From Pseudoips prasinana (taxonomy: Eukaryota > Arthropoda > Insecta > Lepidoptera > Nolidae), in the NCBI GenBank assembly GCA_951640165.1, contig OX621259.1, positions 868,001 through 932,000 on the forward strand: a stretch of 64,000 nt of DNA, read 5' to 3'. Shown piece after piece: positions 22,313-32,760 of this stretch. A program made the translations under genes and the position numbers. A model generated the notes under the pieces. That model was not told the DNA's origin. It saw only the letters and a list, made by a program, of their open reading frames with translations, and searched no databases. Each line of letters begins with the position of its first letter. Positions within the stretch are counted from its first letter, which is position 1.

Positions 22313-22467
22313 ATTGGCGAGTCGTATTTCAAGGAAAAGCAACAAAACTGCGAACGTGTGCAGATGAAGCCAGAATGTGGTCAAATACTCCCACGGTCTT
22401 CGCTCTCGGTACAGGTGCAAGTTAAAGAAGTTGGGATAAAGCTTGGAGTCCAACGGGCTGTGTGCAT
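22313..22467 (+). CDS. Host gene exon 3
   Basis: The exon follows TTGATTTCATAG and precedes GTGAGTTT. It starts on a whole codon, as required by the previous exon, and reads IGESYFKEKQQNCERVQMKP, then ECGQILPRSSLSVQVQVKEV and GIKLGVQRAVC, leaving two bases over. Alternating hydrophobic residues (SLSVQVQVKEVGIKLGV) look like beta strands of an immunoglobulin-like fold. Confidence 0.75.
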
Positions 22468-22487
22468 GTGAGTTTATAGGTGATAAT

Positions 22488-22862
22488 AATAACGTCCTCC
22501 TAGCCGAATTTCGGCTACGGCGGGCAGTCTCACTCGAGATTAGCCATCTGCGCGGGACATATTATATGTCCAAGTGGACAGGAGCACTTTCTATTCCATC
22601 ACTCTCATGATCCGATGGGACGCCTAGCGCACGACCGGAAAGAAGTCAGGTACAGGACCGACGGCTTTATGTGCTCTCCGAGGCAAGGGTATATAATACC
22701 GCCAACTCACAGACTTCGGGCAGATGCTGAGAAAATTTTCTTTTTACAGAAAAGTCCCAAAATCACTTATGGTCCAACCCAGGATTTGAACCCTGGACCT
22801 CGTTTTCTGCGGGTGAACACGCGACCACCAACCCACAAACGAGGCAGTCATTATTGAAGATT
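22488..22862 (-). repeat. SINE family 1, full length
   Basis: Minus-strand copy with complete tail (ATAATAACGTCCTCCTAGCC) and head (ACGAGGCAGTCA). It starts only about 20 bp after host exon 3. Confidence 0.85.
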
Positions 22863-23007
22863 TTATTTTATTTTAATTGGGAAAAAGCGATTTTACATTA
22901 CATATAACACTTATTAGTAAAGTAGGTATATAAGACAAAACCAATGTAATAACTACAACATTTAAGTAATGGAATCAGGCGTTACTTTGCGGAAATCCAT
23001 AACAATC

Positions 23008-23080
23008 AAAATACAAAATCAATATTTAGTGTTAATTCCGCTAATTGTCAGTTTAATCATGCTGGGATGCAATTTGCACC
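23008..23080 (+). repeat. Left arm of 73-bp perfect inverted repeat
   Basis: Identical to the inverse of 23,596-23,668. The arm covers AATATTTAGTGTTAATTCCG to GATGCAATTTGCACC. The arms bracket a Penelope-like 3' region. Confidence 0.95.
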
Positions 23081-23668
23081 GCCCTCCCGCCCGCAAAAAC
23101 GTGCACATGCAAGAAGGACAATACAAAAAGCAAATTACATGCGCCAGTACGATACCCAACACGTGTTACGGTCCTCCACGGACCATTCTCAAGGGCTGCT
23201 AACTCGTCGAGTGCTCGAAGGAGACTAAAAGCCAACGAGGCGAGCGCTCTTTTATATACTACCAACCGCATGGACAATTATTTCTAACTACCCCCAAATA
23301 TTCGTAGTAAAGGAGATGAAACTAAATTTGTTTGGTCATTCAACAATGCAAAACTATTACTGCTATGTTTTAATATTTCTAATTGTTCCAACACACATAA
23401 CCGGAAACTTTTATCACTACTATGTAAAATATTATACGTATTATTGTCGCCCAAGGAATGGCCAGTTTCAATTAAATGTTTGGCGTAATGAGATTTATCA
23501 GGATGGCCATTCCTATAAGCAGCTACATGCTCTTTATACCGTGTTTCAAAATTTCGGCCTGTCTGACCTATATATACCGCGTCACAATCATCGCAGGTGC
23601 AAATTGCATCCCAGCATGATTAAACTGACAATTAGCGGAATTAACACTAAATATTGATTTTGTATTTT
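23081..23668 (-). pseudogene. Penelope-like retroelement, GIY-YIG endonuclease end
   Basis: On the minus strand, from about 23,612, one frame reads AICTCDDCDAVYIGQTGRNF, ETRYKEHVAAYRNGHPDKSH, YAKHLIETGHSLGD and on through LEQLEILKHSSNSFALLN to a stop near 23,290. The CDDCD-x-VYIGQTGR-x-x-x-TR-x-x-EH spacing and HL-x-x-TGH block identify the GIY-YIG nuclease that ends Penelope-like reverse transcriptases (Tyr of VYIG and Arg of TR are present). The RT part is missing because the coding region enters the inverted-repeat arm at 23,596. The rest toward 23,081 is noncoding and includes a stretch with TATATAAAAG on the minus strand. Hence a truncated copy, retaining the C-terminal domain only. Confidence 0.85.
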
Positions 23669-24429
23669 AACTACAACATTTTCCACGTATTCATTAAGAG
23701 TTATGGTAATAATGACTTTATGGGTCTACAAATAGTTTGATGCTTTGGTAGACGGAAGTGAGGACGCCATCGCCACTTCGGTCCGACTGAGAAGTCTTTT
23801 CATAGGGCTTTACAAACTAGGCCGAGTATAGTGTTCGATCCACTTGTCTTTAAGAAAGCTTCGTTTGTTTGAGGCTCTATTACACTATGGTCACCTGGGT
23901 GATCATTGGCGACTTTATAGTGTCCGTTGATGACTCACGAATATAATCACCTGGATGTTGATAGGCGACTACAATAAAATTATTAATTTGGTATCCTAAA
24001 ATCACCTTCAAATAAATATGATATATACAACATGTAACGTAATTAACGAACACACTCAGACACCCCAATTAGAATATTATGGTGTAATCATAAAACATAC
24101 ACTGAATTTTTAATTTAACATATATGTGCATAGTTATTTACCTACTAAATTGGTTTTTTGATATAAAGTTAATTTTTCTTTATTTTATATTGAATGATAG
24201 AATTTGTATGAATACGAATAAAACTGCGATTTTAAAAGTCTTATTATTTTGACTTACGGTCCATTTCAATTTGTTTTGCTTGTACAGGGTTAATATGACA
24301 ATAACTTCAAGTATTAATTATTTTTCAAAAAAAATAATTACCTATATTAAAAATGATATAAATCGATTCAGTAAACGATTCTGAACAACTATTTTCAGGG
24401 TGTGCGTTAATTAATTTATATGTTGTATG

Positions 24430-24545
24430 TGTACATTGCAAGGGTCGCGGGAATCCGCTGGATGTGGGCAAGACCGGCCGTTGTGGAAATCCTTGGGGAG
24501 CCCTTTTTCTAGCAGGGGACTTCGTGTGGCTGATATAAATGAATG
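24430..24545 (+). repeat. RTE-type LINE 3' end
   Basis: The core CGCTGGATGTGGGCAAGACC with GTTGTGGAAATCCTTGGGGA matches the RTE tails at 44,755-44,880 in order (GTCGCTGGATGCGGGTAGCG, then CCTTTGGGGGAGGCC). Confidence 0.55.
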
Positions 24546-24629
24546 ATATAGATTGAGATATATATAAATTGTGGTTTCATTTGGTAGATATAACATGTGA
24601 ATTCATATTTGTCTAAAACTACTTAATAA

Positions 24630-24945
24630 ATAAATAATAATGTCGTCCTAGCCGAATTTCAGCTACGGCGGCCAGTTTCAATGGACATATTATAGTGCAC
24701 AAGTGTGTGCGCAAACACAGGAGCACTTGCTATTCCATCACTCATGATCCGATGGGACGACTAGCAACACGGCCGGAAAGAGGTCAGGTCCAGGACCGAA
24801 GGCTTTATGTGCTCTTCGAGGCACGGGTGTATAATAACGCCAACTCCCAGACTTCGGACTGATACTAAGAAATTTTTCTTTTTACAGAAAAAATCCAAAA
24901 TTACCTTTTGACCCGACCCAGATATTGAACCCAGGACCTCATTAT
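24630..24945 (-). repeat. SINE family 1, truncated at the tRNA-like head
   Basis: Tail GTCGTCCTAGCCGAATTTCA through body to GAACCCAGGACCTC, then TTATTTATTTTTATTTTATT replaces the A-box end. Confidence 0.8.
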
Positions 24946-24979
24946 TTATTTTTATTTTATTTATTATTATTAATATTCT

Positions 24980-25130
24980 ACAGAGAACGGGCAGCAGCGT
25001 CTCTCTGTGTAGTATGACTATCATACTGAGATCGCCAACTCGTCTGCCAAGCGTGACGATTATGGCATATACCTCCTAATGATGGACACAGCTCCATTGT
25101 GGAAATCTTTTGGGGAGGCCTTCGATGATG
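24980..25130 (+). repeat. RTE-type LINE 3' UTR fragment
   Basis: Contains GAACGGGCAGCAGCGTCTCT and GATCGCCAACTCGTCTGCCA, then TTTTGGGGAGGCC and a GATGATGATG end. The same order is seen at 26,125-26,285. Host exon 4 begins 27 bp downstream. Confidence 0.65.
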
Positions 25131-25156
25131 ATGTGCTAATTATGTTTACACTCTAG

Positions 25157-25259
25157 GTTAGTACTGCAAGGTATACCGAAGGAGAGTTTCGCTCCAGGCT
25201 TCAATGCGATGATTGTCAGAACCGAAACTGTGCAGGCGGATCCGATACCCGGAGTCAAG
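25157..25259 (+). CDS. Host gene exon 4
   Basis: The exon lies between TTTACACTCTAG and GTATTTCC. Its first base completes the codon left open at 22,467; it then reads LVLQGIPKESFAPGFNAMIV and RTETVQADPIPGVK and ends on a whole codon. Two RTE tails and a family A repeat crowd the exon on both sides. Confidence 0.75.
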
Positions 25260-25451
25260 GTATTTCCTTAATAATCACACGAAGAACCAATTCTTTATTA
25301 TTAAGTATATGAACAAATGCTGACAAATCACCTACAAACCAAAACATACACGTGCGTAATTGCAAAACCTTTGCTGACAATGCATGCAATTGTCCCACTT
25401 TTACGTACGTCGAGGTTGTGGAATAAAAAAATAAAAAAAAGAAATAAGATA

Positions 25452-25720
25452 AAAAAGGTTTTTATTCACGTAGACTTTAAAAAAGCGCTTGTAAATAGTC
25501 AGAACATGTTTGTAGTAATATATAATTAATTTATAATTATTTCTAGGTACATATAGATATTTAGGTACACGGATTGTAGGAAATAATCTACAATAAGATT
25601 TATTTTATAATAGTAACTAACTATTTAACTAACTTAAATTAAGTTATTGTCAAGGATCATGTGTAGGTTTAATTATCTAAATTTTAAATTTTAGCTATCT
25701 TTGAATGTACTCCCTGTTAC
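25452..25720 (-). repeat. Repeat family A, long copy
   Basis: TTTATTCACGTAGACTTTAA through TATAGATATTTAGGTACACG to CAAGGATCATGTGTAGGTTT; nearly identical to the copy at 3560 over about 200 bp. Confidence 0.8.
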
Positions 25721-25734
25721 GGTTTTCCGAAGAG

Positions 25735-25897
25735 ACTACAGCTTGGGGCCTTTCAAAAAGGGAGTTATGAAGTTTCTAAAGGGTTGGCAACGCGCTAATG
25801 ATGCCCTGGTGTTGCAAGTGTTTATAGGCTACAGTAACCACTTACCAGCAGGTGGGCCATATGCTTGTTTGACAACTAAATTGTATAAAAAAAAACT
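25735..25897 (+). repeat. CR1-like LINE 3' tail
   Basis: AAGGGTTGGCAACGCGCTAA, CTGGTGTTGCAAGTGTTTAT and AACCACTTACCAGCAGGTGG, ending in ATAAAAAAAAAC. Confidence 0.65.
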
Positions 25898-26124
25898 TTA
25901 GTCATAACAAACAGTATTAAATATCTACTTATTACATTTGACTCTCATTTAAACTTCCGTAAAACCCTACTTCAGAGAGTTCCACTTCAGAGAGACCACT
26001 TTTTTATGTCTTAACGGTATCTTATAACTATTGAACTTATTTTTCTTATAGTAAATCAAGGAATAGCTGTTAGCCATGTGTGTGTGTGGTATCCGGCACA
26101 CCTAACACCCACTTTTGTACCTTA

Positions 26125-26287
26125 TAGTCGGGCAGCAGCGCCACCTGTGTAGCTATCACCTAACCGCGGTCGCCACCTCGCGTGCCAAGCGCGGTGACCA
26201 CGGTAAATCCCTCTAAATGACGTTATAGAAAGCTGTGGGGGAGGTCTATGTCCAGTAGTGGACGATATCAGGCTGATGATTTCAAAT
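26125..26287 (+). repeat. RTE-type LINE 3' UTR with TGATGA tail
   Basis: GGGCAGCAGCGCCACCTGTG, CGGTCGCCACCTCGCGTGCC, GGGGGAGGTCTATGTCCAGT and GGCTGATGATTTC give a complete RTE-type tail. Confidence 0.7.
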
Positions 26288-26409
26288 CAAGTCTCCACTC
26301 GCCACGTCTGTCATATATAGGGATTTCACCGAACGAAAGGTCGAAATAATTTAGTCATCATCTGAACTTATTTCTGCAATATTCAAGTTTTTCTGGTTAC
26401 TAGATCAAT

Positions 26410-27045
26410 TTATCCTTTTCTGCTTTTGCCGTAATTTGCCACCAAAAGACTGGGTGTCCTTCGCAGAGCTAGGCGAAACTTTACATAGGCCCATCGCCTC
26501 CAATTATATAAGGCGCAAGTACGGCCGCATATGGAATATTGCTGCCACCTCTGGGCAACTTCTTCCTTTTGATTGTATTCAACGTCGTGCATCTCGAATG
26601 GTTTTTGAGGACGTAGATTAACCCACTATTTGGTTTGATCCTCTTGTCTTTCGGAGAGACATGGCGTCTCTTTGTGTCCTCTACCGCATTTATTACGGGG
26701 AGTGTTCACAGGAATTGTTCGAGCTCATACCTGCCACTACATTCCGCCACAGATGCTCTCGCCAAAAGTGGAAATTTCATCCTTATCACCTAAATGAATG
26801 ATCATTTACCACCGTGCGTTTAACAAGAAACTTTTTGCCGCGCACTACCGCTCTGTGGAATCAAGTAACTGCGGAGGTATTTCCGAGCCGGTATGACTTG
26901 GCAACCTTCAAGAAGCGAGCCTATTCTTTTCTTAAAGGCCGGCAACGCCCTTGCGGCTCCTCTGGTGTTGCGAGTGTCCATGGGCGGCGGTGATCGCTTA
27001 CCATCAGGTGACCCACTTGCTCGTTTCCCATCCAATATAATATGA
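26410..27045 (+). pseudogene. CR1/Jockey-like LINE ORF2 C-terminus and 3' UTR
   Basis: Frames in order give YGRIWNIAATSGQLLPFDCI, QRRASRMVFEDVD, a stop, then PLVFRRDMASLCVLYRIYYG, SRQKWKFHPYHLNE, a stop, [20 protein letters not shown] and [19 protein letters not shown]. This is the part after the RT core, followed by GGCGGCGGTGATCGCTTACC and an AT tail. It is the better copy of the family also seen at 9358. The RT core was lost by 5' truncation. Confidence 0.8.
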
Positions 27046-27129
27046 AAAAAAAAATGTCAGTATATGTAGTAACATCCTATATAATATTGCATATTAATAA
27101 GAGCTGAAAGCCTATCATGAACCAACTAA

Positions 27130-27302
27130 TGGGCACTTGACTTACTTATCTTGTGGGCAGTGGTTACCCTAGTGGCAGAATTATTCAAGCCGCCCAGTAG
27201 GCCTCTAACATGGCTTAGCGACTGTTGCCTAATGGCTACGCTACAGACGCTCAGGTATTAAACCACTTTGACGGTCACCCAGGTATTAAGCACACGTGTA
27301 AA
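27130..27302 (-). repeat. 5S rRNA-derived SINE, copy 3 (partial)
   Basis: Minus-strand copy: GGGCAGTGGTTACCCTAGTG, CAGTAGGCCTCTAACATGGC, GCGACTGTTGCCTAATGGCT and GACGGTCACCCAGGTATTAA. The 5S promoter half is only partly kept. Confidence 0.6.
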
Positions 27303-27329
27303 ATTATTTTTTTTGACTGAACACAATAT

Positions 27330-29055
27330 GTAACACCAAGCGACGTGAGCTTTAGATATATTAAAGTAAGTTCGTCAGACGTAGAAAAAGTTATACATGG
27401 GTTGAGTTGTGAAAAAGTGCCTGGTTTAGATGGAATAAGAATGAAAGATATTAAATATATACGGAAACAATTAAGTCCTATTTTAGCTAGATTTACGAAT
27501 ATGTGTTTGACTGAGAGTATATATCCTGATCACTTAAAATACTCTATTATACGCCCTATTTATAAATCAGAATGCCATTTAGAATATGTAAATTATAGGC
27601 CTATAGCCATACTCTCTGCCATGGACAAAATCGCTGAAAAGATCATTGTAGGTAAAATTAGTAAGTTCTTAGAATATCACATATAACGGCATTTGCAGAC
27701 TACATAAACGAAAGCTTGGACTCTGGTAAACAGCTGATAGCACTTTTTATTGATTATAAAAAGGCATTTGATACGTTAGATCACAATATCCTATTACAGG
27801 CGATGGATGAATGTGGTATACGAGGTCCAACAAATAAGTGGTCTCAAAACTATTTGTCTAATAAGAGAATGAGCACATCTATCGCTGGGATGACCGGGGA
27901 CGATGCAGCTGTAGATCTCGGGGTGCCGACCGTTTCAGTCTATGGTCCAGTAGGATACGTGACGCACGTCAACAGCGTGACAAATGTGGTTAAAAGGTGT
28001 CGAGTGTACATGTATGCAGATGACATGTGCCTCATTTATGCTTCAAAGGAGATATCAGAGATCCAAAAATATTTACAATAAGACTTCGAGAGTATTGCCA
28101 AATGGGCACATGATAATGGGATAATATTAAACTTATTAAAAACCAAATGCATGCATATACACTCGCCATACACCCGACGTGCTAAAAGCATTAATAAGGA
28201 GAGTATGGCTATTATAGGGCATACATACGAATGTTTACATAGTAATAAAATGAACTGCCGATGTGATAAACTGGAGTATGTAGACACATTTAAATATTTG
28301 GGCTTAACTATAGATAAACATTTTAATTGGAAGCCGCACGTTACTGACATTTGTAATAGGGTAAGATCTGTATTACGGAAGTTCTATCAACTAAATAGTG
28401 TCATTTGTATATATTTAAATAAACGCACGTTATTGGTAATATATTACGCACTTGCCGACTCACTGCTTAGTTATGGGCTCATTGTATATAGTCGAACATT
28501 TATAACATATTTAAAAGATATTAAGAATTTACAAATAAGACTGCTTAAGTACCTGGTTAGTAAACAAGTTAAATTAAAATGTAAAAAGTAAAAAAAAGGA
28601 AAAATGTTTATTTCAACAGAATAATAGTTGCCAACTAATGATTACAGAATAGTGAATGCACAACTTTACAAAAACTACTAGTACTGTCTCCCAAACAAGG
28701 CTATAGCCTGTATTTCGGCAATACAGTTCGGCTATACAGGAAATGTAACAAAGATTATGATAAATTATTTCCAATATGTAAAATTTTACCTGTAAACAAA
28801 TAAGTAGAATATTTAATAGGTCTGGAACACTACTACAGTGAAAAGTATAAATTAAACGTCAAAAATAAATATAATACAAAAAGTGTTAGAGAGAAAAAGC
28901 TAGTTCAACCGCGAGTGACAAACTATTACGGAGAAAGAATGTCAAAATATCTAGTGCCGAAATTATTTAATAAAGTCGACGTATTGAAACAGGAACCTAA
29001 AATAAGTAAAACTATGTTAAAATCTAAGCTGAAGAACTTGTTGCTCGATGATTAG
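27330..29055 (+). pseudogene. Non-LTR retrotransposon reverse transcriptase, decayed
   Basis: Reads as an RT in three main frames: VEKVIHGLSCEKVPGLDGIR, YSIIRPIYKSECHLEYVNYR and PIAILSAMDKIAEKIIVGKI (fingers). A deletion near 27,685 removes about 20 codons. Next come LIALFIDYKKAFDTLDHNIL (first catalytic Asp), a GVPTVSVYGPVGY block (normally GVPQGSVLGP) and YMYADDMCLIYA (catalytic YADD). After a stop come IAKWAHDNGIILNLLKTKCM and YLGLTIDKHFNWKPHVTDIC (thumb). A 155-bp insert at 28,585-28,739 splits the tail; reading resumes at KCNKDYDKLF and ends at 29,055. The clade is uncertain (Jockey/CR1 group). There is no endonuclease or ORF1. Confidence 0.85.
28585..28739 (-). repeat. Short retroposon inserted in the LINE
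   Basis: The insert is flanked by an approximate duplication of AAATGTAAMAAAG (28,575-28,588 and 28,741-28,753). The minus strand carries GAAATAAACATTTTT near its end, like a 3' UTR. The core includes ACTGTCTCCCAAACAAGGCT. Confidence 0.6.
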
Positions 29056-29259
29056 ACTGTATTTAAAATTCTAAAAACAATACCAAAAATAATATATATA
29101 ATAAATAAAAGAAAAAAAATCAGTATCTGATATCATCGAGGAACAAATCCACAGTATGTGTCAATAGAAATAAAATATTACTGAAACGTTGCATGACTAA
29201 TTAAGGTTAATTATAAAATTATGATTAAGTAAGGTTAAAAAAGTGTAAAACGAGCGCGT

Positions 29260-29690
29260 CTCGCCATTAAACGTAAAAGTTTGGCGAGTATATAGTGTTA
29301 ATTGCAAAATTGTTATGTCTGTGCATAAAAAAAGAGCTATGGACTGGCGGCATACCTCGCCATCACTTGCAGACCGGTGAGAGCATCTGGCTATGTTCTT
29401 ATATTCACTCTTAGATTTATAACCTCTGACCTTCTCGGCCGCAGATACGATCGTGAGGTTTATGTTAGCCGAAGCGGTTTGAGAACAATGAGTACTGATA
29501 GTGCCACTCAGCGCCATAAAGCGATACACTTAACGACGCCAACACTTCGTAAACAAGAGGGTTTACGGCCTCCTCTTAAAAGATTGGGTTCGGTTTCCTA
29601 CAATAAAGTTTTAGCACCCCCTTTAGCTTTTGAAAGGGAATTATTGCACATTAAGTGCTGGAATTGGTAGGAGTTTGAGAAACATTGACT
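29260..29690 (+). other. Unrecognised coding-like stretch
   Basis: One frame stays open for about 110 codons to a stop at 29,670 and reads, in part, RFITSDLLGRRYDREVYVSR, HLTTPTLRKQEGLRPPLKRL and ELLHIKCWNW. The composition is more GC-rich than nearby DNA and there is no splice context matching the host gene. It could be a piece of an unrecognised element. No function is suggested. Confidence 0.3.
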
Positions 29691-29712
29691 TGATATAGGT
29701 ACTTTACCTACT

Positions 29713-30085
29713 GGACTGCCTCGTTGGTCTAGCTGCAGCGTCTTCACCCACAGAGAACGAGGTACTGGGTTCAAATCGCACCAAAAAAGTGATTTTGGGA
29801 CTTTTGTGTAAAAAACAAAATTCTCAGCATCAGCCTGAAGTCTGGAAGTTAGCGATATTATACCCCCGTGGCTCGGAGAGCACGAAAAGCCGTCGGTCCT
29901 ACACCTGATCTCCTTCTTCGTATCGCTAGGCGTCCCATCGGACCATGGGAGTGATGGTATAGAAAGTGCTCCTCTGTTTGCTCACACACTTGTGCACTAT
30001 AGTATGTCCCACGCAGATGGCTAATCTCTATTGAGACTCGCCGTCGCCGCCGGAATTCGGCTAGGAGGACATTATTATTATTATA
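29713..30085 (+). repeat. SINE family 1, full length
   Basis: GACTGCCTCGTTGGTCTAGC head with GGGTTCAAATCGC B box and GCTAGGAGGACATTATTATT tail. It ends 24 bp before the target duplication of the 11-kb transposon. Confidence 0.85.
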
Positions 30086-30116
30086 GTTACTGTACCTGCT
30101 CCCTACTGGCCAGGGA

Positions 30117-30642
30117 GTTACCATCAGAATGGCTGGCCCAAACGAGATATGTACATGAGACCATGCCCACTGTTTATTACCTAATTGCTACTATTTACTA
30201 CCAGTAATGAAATAATTGCTACCTTTGCGTTAAGAAATATATCAAAGAAATAAAGTGGTCAGCCATTCTGACGTCAGGTTGGCCGGCCACTTCCAAGTTC
30301 TCATAGTTTTAGCGTCATATTAACAACATTTTTAATTTATATATTCACTACCTATTTGCTACCTTAACATATCTTGACACAAATTTATAGAGGTCCTATA
30401 AAAATATAAAATAAAAGCCATTAAAACGCCTGCGCATCAACTATTTATTTAAATCGTTTCCTCAGAATAATGCTAACAGTGTTTTGCAGGCACTTAGTGG
30501 CTTATGGGCAACTTGTTTCTTTATATCCATAGTAAACTATTATGCATTTAGAAAATTATATACTTATTTGTATATCGCATCTATTCTTAGGAATATGGGT
30601 ACTTGGGTATGTACTTGGAGAATTATTAAATTGGTCTTGATC
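30117..30642 (+). repeat. Left terminal inverted repeat (copy A, 526 bp)
   Basis: Matches the inverse of 40,665-41,186 along its whole length with a few substitutions and about 4 bp of net gap. It contains ACCATGCCCACTGTTTATTA, TGACGTCAGGTTGGCCGGCC and AACGCCTGCGCATCAACTAT. Similarity stops sharply after GGTCTTGATC. Confidence 0.95.
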
Positions 30643-30710
30643 TAGTGAAAAGCTGAGACGGGCTGCTGTACAAATTGTAACATTAATAGTTGACACTTAC
30701 ATGAAACTTA

Positions 30711-31207
30711 ATGTGCGTGTCCCCAGCTTCCGAAGCGAAATTCTAAGTATGCCATATTTTAGAGCATAATTTGAGCAATTTAAAGTTTCAGTCATAGAAT
30801 TGGAGCAATCACAACTTCGTTTCTATGATTTGTTAAATGTGTGTAAGCTGGACAAACGTGTCTCCAGCTGACACATGCCGTTGGGGCAAAACCTGTGATG
30901 TTTGGGTTTTAAAATATAGTCAAAAATTTTGCTCATAATTGGAGCAATGAGAGCCAAAAAATCTAGCCATCACACTCAAATATTATTTAAACTACGATCA
31001 TAAAACCATGTGCGAGCTGGAGACACGTGTCCCTGGCTTACACATGTGTATCTTCGCAATTATTTAAGCTACGATTATGTATTATACCTCAAAATTCTGA
31101 GCAAAATTGCAGTATAAATTTTTCCAAACCTTAGCTCGTATAGTTTTTGAGCTACGAAGCAATAAGTATGTGTAAGCTGGGGACACGTCACACGGGCTTA
31201 CACATCG
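30711..31207. repeat. Array of four CACGTG-centred palindromes
   Basis: Palindromes of the form TGTGTAAGCTGG-x-GACACG with its inverse CGTGTC-x-CCAGCTTACACA lie at about 30,711 (right half only), 30,838, 31,008 and 31,169. Spacers share GAGCAAT and CTACGA motifs, so the array is a diverged tandem repeat with a period of about 125-170 bp. It lies just inside the left terminal repeat, where a transposase binding array would be expected. Confidence 0.8.
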
Positions 31208-31471
31208 TGAATTACGATAACTATATAAGATGCAGTTTTCTTTTAAAGATCAAATAACATGTTATAATTGGAGCACACACGAGGCATAATTTCAAATCTC
31301 TAGGCCTTTTACTTTCACAATTATAAGCCAAATACGCTTTTCCCGCAAAAATTTTTAAAATATTAGGTCGGGAGCGGTCAACCGCGACGTTGTCGTTCCG
31401 TGCATTATACAATTGCTATCGATTAGGATTTTTTCAAAAATATGTGTCACATTACATTCACAACTAATAAA

Positions 31472-32755
31472 TCATCCTGTCATCAGATATTTTTCCATAT
31501 TAAAATACTGCTTCAAAATTTCAGTTCGACTCTGATAAATATTGGGCAGTGAAGCTTTATCTATAAGCATCTTGATAAATTGACAGTAAATTTGATTATT
31601 AGTACAAAACCCATCTAAAACCGCAACAGCGATCGCTTGTGACACAGAATCAAAAGCGCAGGTATTCTTTACGATTACTTACATTGTTTCCACCAGTAAA
31701 TTTTGTTCGAAATCCGTTCTTTAATAAACCAACGTTGACTGTCTTTTTGGAAGTCTTATTTCGTTTTGTTGCTAGTCCTCGCCAGTTTTCTATTAATCTT
31801 GGATTTTCAGTGAAAATAGATTCTTCTGCATGTTCTATATACCTATCAATTTTCATATTCTTAGTTTCCGTTTTTTTCATTGGAATCTTTGTTTTTGTTG
31901 TTTTAATTTCTTTTAAGTTACTGATAGCAACTTTTAATTCACCAGATAATAATTCTAAATGATTTATGAAAAAACTCAACTATACGATATCTATCACTCT
32001 TACAGATTATCCTATATAAATACCTTTTCACGTTTTTAAAATAACTTTCCACATTCGATGACGTTGGATTAGTTATGCTTGAATTGTGTAAATTTTTCAT
32101 AATATTTGACCACAACGGAAGTTGACCTACAAGTCGCATTAAGGTGTTCAAAAAGTCTGGGAAATAATGCAAGTTATCATGGCCATAGTTAAAGTCTCCT
32201 TCAGTTAAGGCTATGATCAACTGTTCGTATTCCATTGCATTGTAGAACCATTCAGGATTTTTCAAAGGTGGTCCTTCCTCCCGAACACTTCCAAGCGAAG
32301 CTTCTAGACCATGGAAAGAAGAGTTGTTCAATGATTTGAAGCTTGTTATTTTGTCACTATCTTCAATATTAATTTCAGATTCAGCTTGTGAAAAAGAGCT
32401 CAATTTTTTCAGCATAATTCTTGCTTCTTCAGGTCTTGTATTGTTACCTGCACTGTCTACACCATCATATTTATTTAAAGATAATGTGATCAAGTCTATA
32501 ACAATTTGTTTCAATTTGTCATAATCCTCGCATTTTTTACTCTTTATGTAAAAAAACTTTACCTGTTGATCAATATGTTTAAAACAAGGTAAATTAAATA
32601 AAATCAATGAAAATGCGAATGTAGCATTTTTCTTGAGTAGACTCTTGTTTTTCTAATTTCATAAATGAATCATTAATGTATTCTTTGGTACCTAGTGTTA
32701 AATTTTGTAAATGCTTTTACAGCAGCCCCAATCAAAATATTATTACAGGAAGCTC
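31472..32755 (-). pseudogene. Transposase of the 11-kb element, C-terminal half
   Basis: On the minus strand from about 32,755 it reads ILIGAAVKAFTKFNT, then KEYINDSFMKLEKQESTQEK with CYIRI. A frameshift leads to FNLPCFKHIDQQVKFFYIKS, PEWFYNAMEYEQLIIALTEG and LPLWSNIMKNLHNS with SSNVESYFKNVKR. After another shift it ends with VIVKNTCAFDSVSQAIAVAV and QSRTEILKQYF before a stop at 31,472. The order CYIR, LPLWS, S-x-x-VES-x-F is one I associate with large uncharacterised insect transposases. The final NTCAFDS-x-x-Q resembles the Cys box of ubiquitin-type cysteine proteases. Two or more frameshifts make it inactive. Its first half lies 6.5 kb away at 39,296-40,481 on the same strand. Confidence 0.65.
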
Positions 32756-32760
32756 TCCAA

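Noticed and set aside
23316..23657. Plus-strand 113-codon frame (MKLNLFGHSTMQN)
   Set aside because: It is the complementary shadow of the Penelope-like GIY-YIG frame, which has clear family motifs on the minus strand.
30711..31207. CRISPR-like array
   Set aside because: The repeats are palindromic and diverged, the spacers share motifs and vary in length, and the context is an insect transposon.
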